Below are positions 34,723-41,934 of a DNA stretch of 56,599 nt, piece by piece. The notes beneath the pieces are model-generated. The model was not told the origin of the DNA, did not search any database, and saw nothing but the letters and a program-made list of their open reading frames with translations. The translations under genes and the position numbers were made by a program. Within the stretch, counting starts at the first letter, position 1, and every line of letters begins with the position of its first letter. The stretch comes from JBFKMV01 sp041629655 (GTDB taxonomy: Bacteria > Acidobacteriota > Polarisedimenticolia > Polarisedimenticolales > Polarisedimenticolaceae), in assembly GCA_041629655.1 (NCBI GenBank), contig JBFKMV010000007.1:1-56599 (forward strand). Direction: 5' to 3'.

Positions 34723-35354
34723 TGGACACCCCGGCCGGGTTCGTCGCCGGCAACACCTACGACAAGTACCGCACCCGTAATCCCCTGCACCGCCGGCTGA
34801 TGGAGCGGTTCCTGTCCGACGCGCGGGAGTTGGCCGCGCTGGCGCGACCGCGGCGCGTGCTCGAGATCGGTTGCGGCCCCGGCGACCTCGCGGGGGCGCT
34901 GTTCGCCGACCGCGCCCGTAACGCGTCGGACCTGGACTACCTGGGCACCGACGTCAGCGCCGCGGAGGTGGAGCGCGCCCGCGCCGCGCACCCGGCGCTC
35001 GAGTTTCGCGTCGCCTCGGCCTACGAGCTGCCGTTCGCAGACGGCGAGTTCGACCTGGTCGTGGCGTGCGAGGTGCTGGAGCACCTGGAGTCGCCGGCCC
35101 GCGCGCTGCGCGAGGCGGAGCGGGTCTGCCGCGGCCACGTGCTGGTCAGCGTGCCCTGGGAGCCGCTGTGGCGGCTGCTGAACCTGGCGCGCGGGGCCTA
35201 CGTGACGCGCCTGGGCAACACGCCCGGGCACCTGCGGCACTTCAGCCGTCGCGCGATCCGCCGGCTCGTCGGCAAGCGTCTCGAGATCGTCGCCGAGCGC
35301 CGACCGTTCCCGTGGACGATGCTGCTGGGGCGGGTCGGGCCCACGCCACCGTGA
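34722..35354 (+). CDS. Class I SAM-dependent methyltransferase
   Basis: A 210-residue methyltransferase with a Rossmann fold. Motif I is VLEIGCGPGDLAGAL (about residues 46-60), followed by LGTDVSAAEVERAR, VASAYELPFADGEFDLVV and ACEVLEHLESPARALREAER. NTPGHLRHFSRRAI near the C-terminus is typical of methyltransferases in polysaccharide or lipid-sugar operons. The ATG shares a base with the stop of the GT2 gene (TGATG). Its own stop overlaps the next start. The acceptor is probably a sugar or quinone-like lipid; this cannot be decided from the sequence. Confidence 0.92.
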   Translation: MDTPAGFVAGNTYDKYRTRNPLHRRLMERFLSDARELAALARPRRVLEIGCGPGDLAGALFADRARNASDLDYLGTDVSAAEVERARAAHPALEFRVASAYELPFADGEFDLVVACEVLEHLESPARALREAERVCRGHVLVSVPWEPLWRLLNLARGAYVTRLGNTPGHLRHFSRRAIRRLVGKRLEIVAERRPFPWTMLLGRVGPTPP

Positions 35355-36313
35355 CCGCACCCGAGACGTTCCCGGGCCACCTGCCCGTCACGACCCGGCG
35401 GCGCTGGCTCGCGGGGGCGTCGCTGGCCGTGTCGATGCTGGCGATCGGCTGGGTCGCCTGGACGTTCGCGGGACAGCTCGGCGAGGTGCGCGCCCGTGTT
35501 GCCGACGGGCCGTTGATCGCCGGGATGCTGGTCGGGGCGCCGGCCTACGCCGCGTTGACGCTGTTGCTGACGCTGGCCTGGTGGTGGCTGCTGGGAATCT
35601 ACGAGCGCCGCCCCACGCTGCGGGCGGCCTACGCGATCTGGGCCCGCTCGCAGATCGCCAAGTACCTGCCCGGCAACGTGCTGCACTACGCGAGCCGGCA
35701 GGTGCTGGGCCGCCGCCTGGGGATCGGCCACGCCAACCTCGTCGCGTCGGCCGTGATGGAGACCGGCAGCACGCTGCTCGCGGCGGCGACGATCTCGATC
35801 CATGCCGCGCTCCCCGCCGCGCGCGACGGGGCCTCGCTGCCCGCACCGTGGATGCTGGTCGCGGTACCGCTCGGCGCAGTCCTGGCGTGGCCCGTGATCG
35901 ACCGGCTGCTGCGCCGTTCCGCGTCGACGGCGCGGCATCTGCGGGCGTTGCCCGTGCTCTCGCTGCGGCGGGCGCTGCGCCTGCTCGTCCCGAGCCTGGC
36001 GCTGCACGGCGCGTTCCTGTTCGGCACCGGAGCCCTGCTGCTGGGCCTGCTGTGGGCCGGGTGGCCGGCGCTCGAGATCTCCGCGCCGCGCGTCATCGGG
36101 TCGTACGCCCTGGCCTGGCTGGCGGGGACGTTGATGCCCGGCGCTCCGGGCGGGCTCGGGGTGCGCGAGGCCGTGCTGACGCTGCTGCTGGCGCCGCGAC
36201 TGGGTGCGGCCCACGCCTCGGCGCTGGCGCTCGCGCTGCGGGGCGTGACGCTCGGCGGAGACCTGCTGACCACGCTCGGGGGCTGGGCGGCGTCGAGGAC
36301 AGCGCGGTCGTAG
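35351..36313 (+). CDS. LPG-synthase TM-region/UPF0104-like integral membrane protein
   Basis: A 320-residue polytopic membrane protein with about eight helices. The conserved elements RAAYAIWARSQIAKYLPGNV, HYASRQVLGRRLGIGH and LMPGAPGGLGVREAVLTLLL match the lysylphosphatidylglycerol-synthetase transmembrane region (UPF0104, AglD/YbhN type). It lacks the cytoplasmic acyltransferase domain of MprF, so it is not an LPG synthase. Members in glycan operons are proposed flippases or lipid-sugar carriers. The GTG start overlaps the methyltransferase stop as GTGA. Last gene of the four-gene operon. Confidence 0.88.
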   Translation: MTAPETFPGHLPVTTRRRWLAGASLAVSMLAIGWVAWTFAGQLGEVRARVADGPLIAGMLVGAPAYAALTLLLTLAWWWLLGIYERRPTLRAAYAIWARSQIAKYLPGNVLHYASRQVLGRRLGIGHANLVASAVMETGSTLLAAATISIHAALPAARDGASLPAPWMLVAVPLGAVLAWPVIDRLLRRSASTARHLRALPVLSLRRALRLLVPSLALHGAFLFGTGALLLGLLWAGWPALEISAPRVIGSYALAWLAGTLMPGAPGGLGVREAVLTLLLAPRLGAAHASALALALRGVTLGGDLLTTLGGWAASRTARS

Positions 36314-36334
36314 AGCCGGCCGGATCCGGAGCTG

Positions 36335-38113
36335 CTAGGGACAGGCGACCCCGGCCCGCTCCGTCCCGCTCGAATCGCTCCCCAACGTCCCCACGCCGGC
36401 CGGACAACCGTTGAGGGCGCGCACCAGGTAGTGGAACAGCGCGCCGGCGGCGGGATCGGCCGGGTCGCTGTTGGTCGTCGCCGCCGGGTCGGGCGGCGTC
36501 ACGCACACCGCCCCGCCCACGAAGTCGTCGGGGACGCCGGAGCGCAGCGTGTCGTAGGTCACGGCGCTGGCCCCCGGCTCGTCGGGCGGGGTCCAGCTCA
36601 GCGTGGTCCCGTCGATCGCGTCGTGTGCCAGCGTCAGGTCGCGTGCCTCGCCCGGCGTGAGCCAGTTCCCCGGGTCGCCGTCGTCGCAGTCGCACGACAC
36701 GAAGCCGTCGCCGTCGCCGTCCAGTCCGGCGCAGGCGCCCGCGGTGCAGCAGTCGAGGTCGACGCAATCGGTCAGCCCGTCGCAGTCGTCGTCGGCGAGG
36801 TTGCCGCACGAGAGCTCGACGGCCGGCGGGGCGCCGCAGTCGGCGGCGCAGAGGCAACTGTTCTCTCCCAGCTCGCAGCCGCCGTCGTTGTCGCACAGCT
36901 CGGGCACCGTGGCGCCCGCCTGCACCTCGGCCGGGTCGCCGGTGCGGAACAGGCCCAGCGTCACCGCCCCGCTCACCGGCGGCGCGTCGACGTCGAAGCG
37001 GAAGTTGTACAGCGTGCCCCAGCGCAGCGCGTTGGCGTCGGGGTCGACGGCGAAGGTGTCGGTGGACCAACTCAGCGTGTTCGGGTCGCCGGCCGCGTCG
37101 AGGGTGAAGCTCCAGTCGGTGCCCGCGAACGGCTCGCCGCTGTGGTAGTCGACGTCGTGGAAGCCCTGGTTCGTCAGCGTCCCCTCGAACGGCACCGGGA
37201 CGCGGAACGAGCGGGCGGCGCGGTGCGAGTTGAGGTTTTGCACCGCGTACTCGTAGCGCCAGGTGCCGCCGCCGAGGTCCGTGGCCCGCGAGGCGACGTA
37301 GAACCTCCCGTCGCCCGCCACGTCGACGATCGAGACCGTCACCGCCGGGTCACTGTCCTGCCAGGCCAGGATCGCCGGCTCCTCGCGGTGCGTGACGCCG
37401 GCGAGGTCGAAATCGAAGACGCTGCCGGCTCCGAACACGTCCACCGGCCGCCACGAGGCGTTGTTGTTCTGGTTGCCCGCCGCCGAGTCGTCGGCCGACA
37501 CGTACTGTCCCTCGACGAAGTACTGCGCCCCCGCGTTGAGCGCCGGATCCAGATCGGCGTTGCTGACCTGGAGCCGCTTGTAGGTGGAGATCCCGCTCTG
37601 GCTCTGGTCGGTCGCCGGGTACGGGAACGTGCCCGTCACCGGGTCGACCTCGAACTTGGGACCGAGCCGGGTCTGCGTGCCGTTGAAGTTCGCGGTGTAG
37701 GGGTCGGAGCAGTTGACGCCGAGGTGCGTGCCCACGGTCGGGATGCAGCCGGTCTCGCACAGCTCCTGGCTGAGCGCGTTGACGCCGTGCTTGAGCCAGC
37801 TCTGGCCGATCTGCTCGAAGCGGCCGTCCTTGAGCCGGAACATGTTCTGCGCGATCACCGGGTGCCGGGCGTCCGACCCGAACCACTCGGCCCAGCATGT
37901 GCCGAGGTTGCACGAGACCGTGCCGATGGAGAACGCCGTCACGCCGCCGCTGGCGCCGTGGCGGACCTGCTGGTGGATGTCGCCGAGGATCAGGTCCGGC
38001 TCCTCGCCGGGCTGGTCGCACTCGTTGTTGCTCTGCGCCTGGGCGACCCCCGCGGCCAGGAGCAGCAGGGCCGCGAGCAGCAAGCGGCCGGCGGTGGGGG
38101 TGCGTTCGGGCAT
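36335..38113 (-). CDS. Secreted MopE-like protein with EF-hand-type repeats and shared C-terminal domain
   Basis: A 592-residue exported protein (signal peptide about 1-26, ending GVAQA). The large N-terminal part (about 27-400) is beta-rich with ILGDIHQQVRHGA, IAQNMFRLKDGRFEQIGQSW and the cysteine-bearing LSQELCETGCIPTVGTHLG. A Cys/Asp-rich module (about 425-500) follows: ELCDNDGGCELGENSCLCAA, LADDDCDGLTDCVDLDCC and GDGDGFVSCDCDDGDPGN, a Ca- or metal-binding pattern of the MopE kind. The C-terminal about 95 residues form an Fn3-like domain ending SDSSGTERAGVACP, related to two other secreted proteins here. The ATG has no SD; a -10-like element just upstream suggests a leaderless mRNA. Confidence 0.82.
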   Translation of the reverse strand: MPERTPTAGRLLLAALLLLAAGVAQAQSNNECDQPGEEPDLILGDIHQQVRHGASGGVTAFSIGTVSCNLGTCWAEWFGSDARHPVIAQNMFRLKDGRFEQIGQSWLKHGVNALSQELCETGCIPTVGTHLGVNCSDPYTANFNGTQTRLGPKFEVDPVTGTFPYPATDQSQSGISTYKRLQVSNADLDPALNAGAQYFVEGQYVSADDSAAGNQNNNASWRPVDVFGAGSVFDFDLAGVTHREEPAILAWQDSDPAVTVSIVDVAGDGRFYVASRATDLGGGTWRYEYAVQNLNSHRAARSFRVPVPFEGTLTNQGFHDVDYHSGEPFAGTDWSFTLDAAGDPNTLSWSTDTFAVDPDANALRWGTLYNFRFDVDAPPVSGAVTLGLFRTGDPAEVQAGATVPELCDNDGGCELGENSCLCAADCGAPPAVELSCGNLADDDCDGLTDCVDLDCCTAGACAGLDGDGDGFVSCDCDDGDPGNWLTPGEARDLTLAHDAIDGTTLSWTPPDEPGASAVTYDTLRSGVPDDFVGGAVCVTPPDPAATTNSDPADPAAGALFHYLVRALNGCPAGVGTLGSDSSGTERAGVACP

Positions 38114-38121
38114 GAACGGGG

Positions 38122-38151
38122 GATATACATCGAATTCCCGCTGCGGTCCAA
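38122..38151 (-). promoter_or_regulatory. Candidate promoter giving a leaderless MopE-like mRNA
   Basis: On the minus strand TTGGAC, an 18-nt spacer and TATATC. The -10 ends 8 nt before the ATG, which has no Shine-Dalgarno sequence. Confidence 0.45.
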
Positions 38152-38163
38152 CGGGTCTCGCCG

Positions 38164-40161
38164 CTACCTCCTCGTCGCACGTCCCGCCGGGGAACGGTCG
38201 TCGGGGACCGTCGGCGTCTCGGCCATCGACCCCTCGAGCCGCTGGATCAACGGACCGAGGTGCAACCGCGACTCCGGGCTCAGCGGATCCAGCTCCACCG
38301 CACGACGGTACGCCTCGAGCGCTCCCGCGAGGTCGCCGGTCGCCTCGAGCGCGAGACCCAGCTCGACGCAGGGATCGGGATCGTCCGGCAGCAGGTCGCG
38401 AGCGATGCGGAGCTGCCCGATCGCCTCCTCGTGACGCCCGAGACGCCGCAGCGCGCCGCCGAGGTTGTAGCGGGCCTCCGCGCGGTCCGGAGCCAGCGCC
38501 AGGGCAGCGGTGTACGGCTCCACGGACTCGGCGAGGCGCCCACTGCCGGCCAAGAGGTCGGCCAGGCGGAGCTGGTCCGCGGCGCTCGGCCCGGCGCGCT
38601 CGAGCTTGTCGCGCAGCGCCGCGATCGCCTCGGGGATCCGCTGCCGGGCGAGCAGCAGCTCGACGAGGTTGTCGTGCTGCGCCGGACTGGACGGCGTCAG
38701 CGCGACCGCCTCGCGGATCCGGCGCTCGGCCCGCCCGGGCTCGTCGCGCAGCAGGTGGCCCCAGGCCAGTCCGAGCTCGATCTCCGGCACGGCGGCCAGC
38801 CCCCAGCGCTCCGCGATCGTGAAATGCCGGAACGACCGCTCCACGGCGCGGTGGTGCCGCTCGGAGAGCCGCCCGCCGGCGCCCGGGGTGCCGGCCAGCA
38901 CGTCGGCTCGCGTGGCCTCCGTGCGGTTCAGGTGGTAGGCCCCCCAGGCGCGGTGCCACTGGACGAACCCGCTGTGGACGGTGAGCGCGAGCCACACCGC
39001 CGCGAGTCCGGCGAACACGCGGCCGGCCGGCCGCAGTCGGCCCGTAAGCTTGAGCGTCAGGTTTTGCAGCCGCACCGTCGGCCGGCGTACGAGCTGCCAG
39101 AGCTTGAACGTGGCGAACGCCGTCAGCCCGCCCAGCGTCACCGACATCAACAGCGGCGGACCGTCGTACAGGCCGCGGAACGCCAGCGTCGCCGCGACGC
39201 AGACCGCCGCCAGCGCCGCCTCGGCGCCCAGGCCGAGATCGAAACGGCGCTTCGGGCGCAGGGCCGCGGGGACCCGCCGCAGCAGCGCCGGCGTCGCGAA
39301 GCCGTAGTACAGCGCGTGTTTCGGACAGACGCTGACGCAATCGGTGCACTTCATGCAGCCGGGGTCGACGACCATGCCGTAGCGGCGCACCTCCTCGTGC
39401 ACGCGGACGTTCGAGGTGCAGGTCGCCGTGCAGTGCCCGCACTGCTCGCAACCGTCGGTGACCAGGATCCGGCCCGGGGAGAGGCGGTCGAGGCCGCCGA
39501 AGAACGCCCCGTAGGGGCAGCCGTAGGTGCAGAACCCCTTGGCCCCGAGGAAGTACACCGCGGCGAAGCCGCAGGTCAGCAGCGTCAGCACGGCGAACCA
39601 CGGCCCGGGAAAGGTGTCCCAGAAACCCGCGGTGACCAGGTGGTTGGTGAAGCGGTCGAAGGCCCGCGGCTCGCCGGCCACCAGCCGTCGCACCGTCGGC
39701 CAGGCGAACATGTACAGCGCGACCACCAGCGGGGCGAACGCCAGCAGGCGCGAGCGGAACGGACGCGGCCGGATGCCCAGCCGCTTCATCAGGTAGCCGC
39801 AGAGGTCCTGGACGGCGACCAGGTGGCAGCCCCAGCCGCAGAAAAAGCGGCCGAAGATCAGCGTCGCCAGCAGCGTCACGGCGAAGAACACGAACCCGGC
39901 GTTGAGGTAGCCCAGCTCGATCGTGTACATGCTCTCGGACGGCTCGACCGGCGAGAGGGTGCGCCCCGCCACCAGCCAGTGCGTCACGTGCGCGGCGAAC
40001 AGCAGGTGCACGCCGACCAGCGTGGCCGCGCGCCAGCGGGCGTGGCGCGAGCGCCGCACGTGAGACAGCTCGCCCGTGCCGGCGACGGGCAACACCGCCA
40101 GCCGATCCGTGTCGACGGCGACGTTGCAGCGGCTCGACCTGGCGCCCATTCGGGCCAGCAT
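38164..40161 (-). CDS. CcoG/NapH-like 4Fe-4S membrane protein fused to TPR repeats
   Basis: A 665-residue protein. The N-terminal half is an integral membrane ferredoxin: FFCGWGCHLVAVQDLCGYL and GFCTYGCPYGAFFGGLDRL in the membrane region, then two 4Fe-4S clusters CEQCGHCTATC and CMKCTDCVSVCPKHALYYG. These are the hallmarks of the NapH/CcoG (RdxA) family, which moves electrons across the membrane for cofactor or oxidase assembly. A second group of transmembrane helices follows, then from about residue 440 a periplasmic or cytoplasmic run of TPRs (LRLADLLAGSGRLAESVEPY, ARYNLGGALRRLGRHEEAIG, LEATGDLAGALEAYRRAVEL). The family normally lacks TPRs. The start is uncertain: ATG at 40161 or at 40149. 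It lies just upstream of the MopE-like gene. Confidence 0.85.
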   Translation of the reverse strand: MLARMGARSSRCNVAVDTDRLAVLPVAGTGELSHVRRSRHARWRAATLVGVHLLFAAHVTHWLVAGRTLSPVEPSESMYTIELGYLNAGFVFFAVTLLATLIFGRFFCGWGCHLVAVQDLCGYLMKRLGIRPRPFRSRLLAFAPLVVALYMFAWPTVRRLVAGEPRAFDRFTNHLVTAGFWDTFPGPWFAVLTLLTCGFAAVYFLGAKGFCTYGCPYGAFFGGLDRLSPGRILVTDGCEQCGHCTATCTSNVRVHEEVRRYGMVVDPGCMKCTDCVSVCPKHALYYGFATPALLRRVPAALRPKRRFDLGLGAEAALAAVCVAATLAFRGLYDGPPLLMSVTLGGLTAFATFKLWQLVRRPTVRLQNLTLKLTGRLRPAGRVFAGLAAVWLALTVHSGFVQWHRAWGAYHLNRTEATRADVLAGTPGAGGRLSERHHRAVERSFRHFTIAERWGLAAVPEIELGLAWGHLLRDEPGRAERRIREAVALTPSSPAQHDNLVELLLARQRIPEAIAALRDKLERAGPSAADQLRLADLLAGSGRLAESVEPYTAALALAPDRAEARYNLGGALRRLGRHEEAIGQLRIARDLLPDDPDPCVELGLALEATGDLAGALEAYRRAVELDPLSPESRLHLGPLIQRLEGSMAETPTVPDDRSPAGRATRR

Positions 40162-40228
40162 ACCACCCGAAACAAAGCCCGGAGCCGAAGCGCCGGGGCG
40201 CCGCCCTTGCCGCGGCAACCCGGGAAGG

Positions 40229-41773
40229 CTAGTTCACGCAGGGGACGGCGACGGGCGCCGGCGGCAGCTCCTCGGCCTTCCGGGTCAGCGTCGGGATGAC
40301 CACCTCGCGGGTGTAGGTGATGTAGTGGTGACCCGCCGCCGCCTGGGCGATGGCGCGGCTCAGCTTGGCCGGATGGTGCTGCGCCACCCAGCGCAGGAAC
40401 CGCCAGTAGGCCCGGCGGTACGGCCCGCGGACCCCCTGCCCGACCATCGCCCGGGCCGCCGCCAGCAGGTCGCGTCCGCGCAGCCGGCGCATCGATCCCG
40501 GCGCCGGCTTCCACCGCGCCAGGTTGGCCCGGCAGCGCTCGAAGTACACCTCGGGGTGGTAGACCGTTTCGAGCACCTTGCGGTAACCGGCGATCATCTG
40601 CGCCACCGGCAGCTTGGTGATCACGTTGGTCAGCCCGAACTGGTCGCCGGATTGCTCCGGCCGCAGCCGGCCCTCGCGCTCCAGCCGGTGGTACAGCGGC
40701 GTGTTGGGCAACGCGCCCAGCATGCCGACCATCGCGTAGGGAATCGCCGCGGACTGGATGAACCGGGTCATCCGGTCGAAGATGTCGGGACCGTCGCTGT
40801 CGAAGCCGAGGATGAACCCGGCCCAGACGTCGAGCCCGCGCTCGAGCAGGCCGTGCACCTGGCTGACCAGATCGCGCTTGAGGTTCTGCAGCTTCTTGGT
40901 CTCCTTCAGCGACTCCGCCGACGGCGACTCGATACCCACGAACACCGAGGTGAAACCGGCTTCGGTCATCAGATCGACCAGCCGATCGTCGTCGGCAAGG
41001 TTGATCGACGCCTCGGTGTAGAACTCGAGCGGCGCCCGCGTGCGGCGGCGCCAGTCCGCGAGCTCGGGCAGCATCTGCTTGACGGCTTTCTTGTTGCCGA
41101 TGAAGTTGTCGTCGACGAAGAACACGTCGCCGGAGAATCCGGTGGCCAGGATCGCTTCCAGCTCGGCCGTCATCTGCGCGGCGGTCTTGGTCCGCGGTTT
41201 CCTGCCGTACATCACGATGATGTCGCAGAACTCGCAGGTGAACGGGCAGCCGCGCGAGTACTGGACGCACATCTGGTGGTAGTGCCGTGGCTCCAGCAGG
41301 TCGAAGCGCGGCACCGGGGCCCGGGACAGGTCGGGCTTGCCCTCCTCGCGGTAACACGGCTGCGCGCGCCCGGCCTCGAGCTCCGCGGCCAGCACGGGCA
41401 AAACGTCCTCGCCCTCGCCGACGACGACGTGATCGGCGGCGTCGGCCAGCTCCTCGGGCAGCGCGGTGGCGTAGGGTCCACCGACCACCGTTCGCACGCC
41501 CAGAGCGCGGCAACGCGCCAGCGTCTCGTGCAGCGAAGGCTTCTGGACCAGCATCCCGGTCAGCATCACCACGTCGGCCCCGCGGATCTGCTCGTCGGAG
41601 AGCCCCTCGACGTTGAGGTCGACCAGCCGGAAGCTCCACCGTTGCGGCAACAGCGCCGCCACGGTGACCAGGCCCAGCGGAGGCAGCAGCGACTTCCGCC
41701 CGACGAACGACAGCGAGTGACGGCCGCTCCAGTAGGAGTCGGGGAACCGCGGGTTGACGAGCAGCACGCGCAT
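40229..41773 (-). CDS. B12-binding radical SAM protein (DUF4070 type)
   Basis: A 514-residue radical SAM enzyme. An N-terminal cobalamin-binding Rossmann domain (about 1-150: MRVLLVNPRFPDSYWSG, GADVVMLTGMLVQK, TVVGGPYATALPEELADAAD, VVVGEGEDVLPVL) precedes the AdoMet domain with cluster motif CPFTCEFCD (about residues 181-189). FVDDNFIGNKK, FVGIESPS and VWAGFILGFDSDGPD are typical, and a DUF4070-like C-terminus follows. Hopanoid methylases HpnP/HpnR share this architecture, but so do many other enzymes; the substrate is unknown. The cobalamin B12 DxHxxG motif is not evident, so B12 may be bound base-off or not at all. The ATG follows GAGG. Confidence 0.88.
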   Translation of the reverse strand: MRVLLVNPRFPDSYWSGRHSLSFVGRKSLLPPLGLVTVAALLPQRWSFRLVDLNVEGLSDEQIRGADVVMLTGMLVQKPSLHETLARCRALGVRTVVGGPYATALPEELADAADHVVVGEGEDVLPVLAAELEAGRAQPCYREEGKPDLSRAPVPRFDLLEPRHYHQMCVQYSRGCPFTCEFCDIIVMYGRKPRTKTAAQMTAELEAILATGFSGDVFFVDDNFIGNKKAVKQMLPELADWRRRTRAPLEFYTEASINLADDDRLVDLMTEAGFTSVFVGIESPSAESLKETKKLQNLKRDLVSQVHGLLERGLDVWAGFILGFDSDGPDIFDRMTRFIQSAAIPYAMVGMLGALPNTPLYHRLEREGRLRPEQSGDQFGLTNVITKLPVAQMIAGYRKVLETVYHPEVYFERCRANLARWKPAPGSMRRLRGRDLLAAARAMVGQGVRGPYRRAYWRFLRWVAQHHPAKLSRAIAQAAAGHHYITYTREVVIPTLTRKAEELPPAPVAVPCVN

Positions 41774-41812
41774 GGGGAAACCTCGTTTTTGGACGATCAA
41801 AACCTTGCTCGT

Positions 41813-41843
41813 TTTATAACACAGCATCGGGGCCCGGCGCGCA
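41813..41843 (-). promoter_or_regulatory. Candidate promoter of the radical SAM gene
   Basis: On the minus strand TTGCGC, a 19-nt spacer and TATAAA, about 40 nt before the ATG. Confidence 0.4.
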
Positions 41844-41896
41844 ACTCGAGGGGTGCCGCAGGCGGGTGGCAGGCTGGGGCGGCCGGGGAAGTGGAG

Positions 41897-41924
41897 CCCG
41901 GCAGGGCCGCGGGGCCCTGCCGGG
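41897..41924 (-). terminator. Hairpin after the third TonB receptor gene
   Basis: A perfect 12-bp stem cccggcagggcc / ggccctgccggg with a 4-nt loop, 10 nt beyond the receptor stop codon. There is no T-run. Confidence 0.55.
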
Positions 41925-41934
41925 ACTTCACGGA

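Noticed and set aside
36335..39601. A 1088-residue protein continuing the MopE-like protein into the ferredoxin gene
   Set aside because: The extension is an out-of-frame reading of the ferredoxin/TPR gene; the signal peptide begins at the ATG at 38113.
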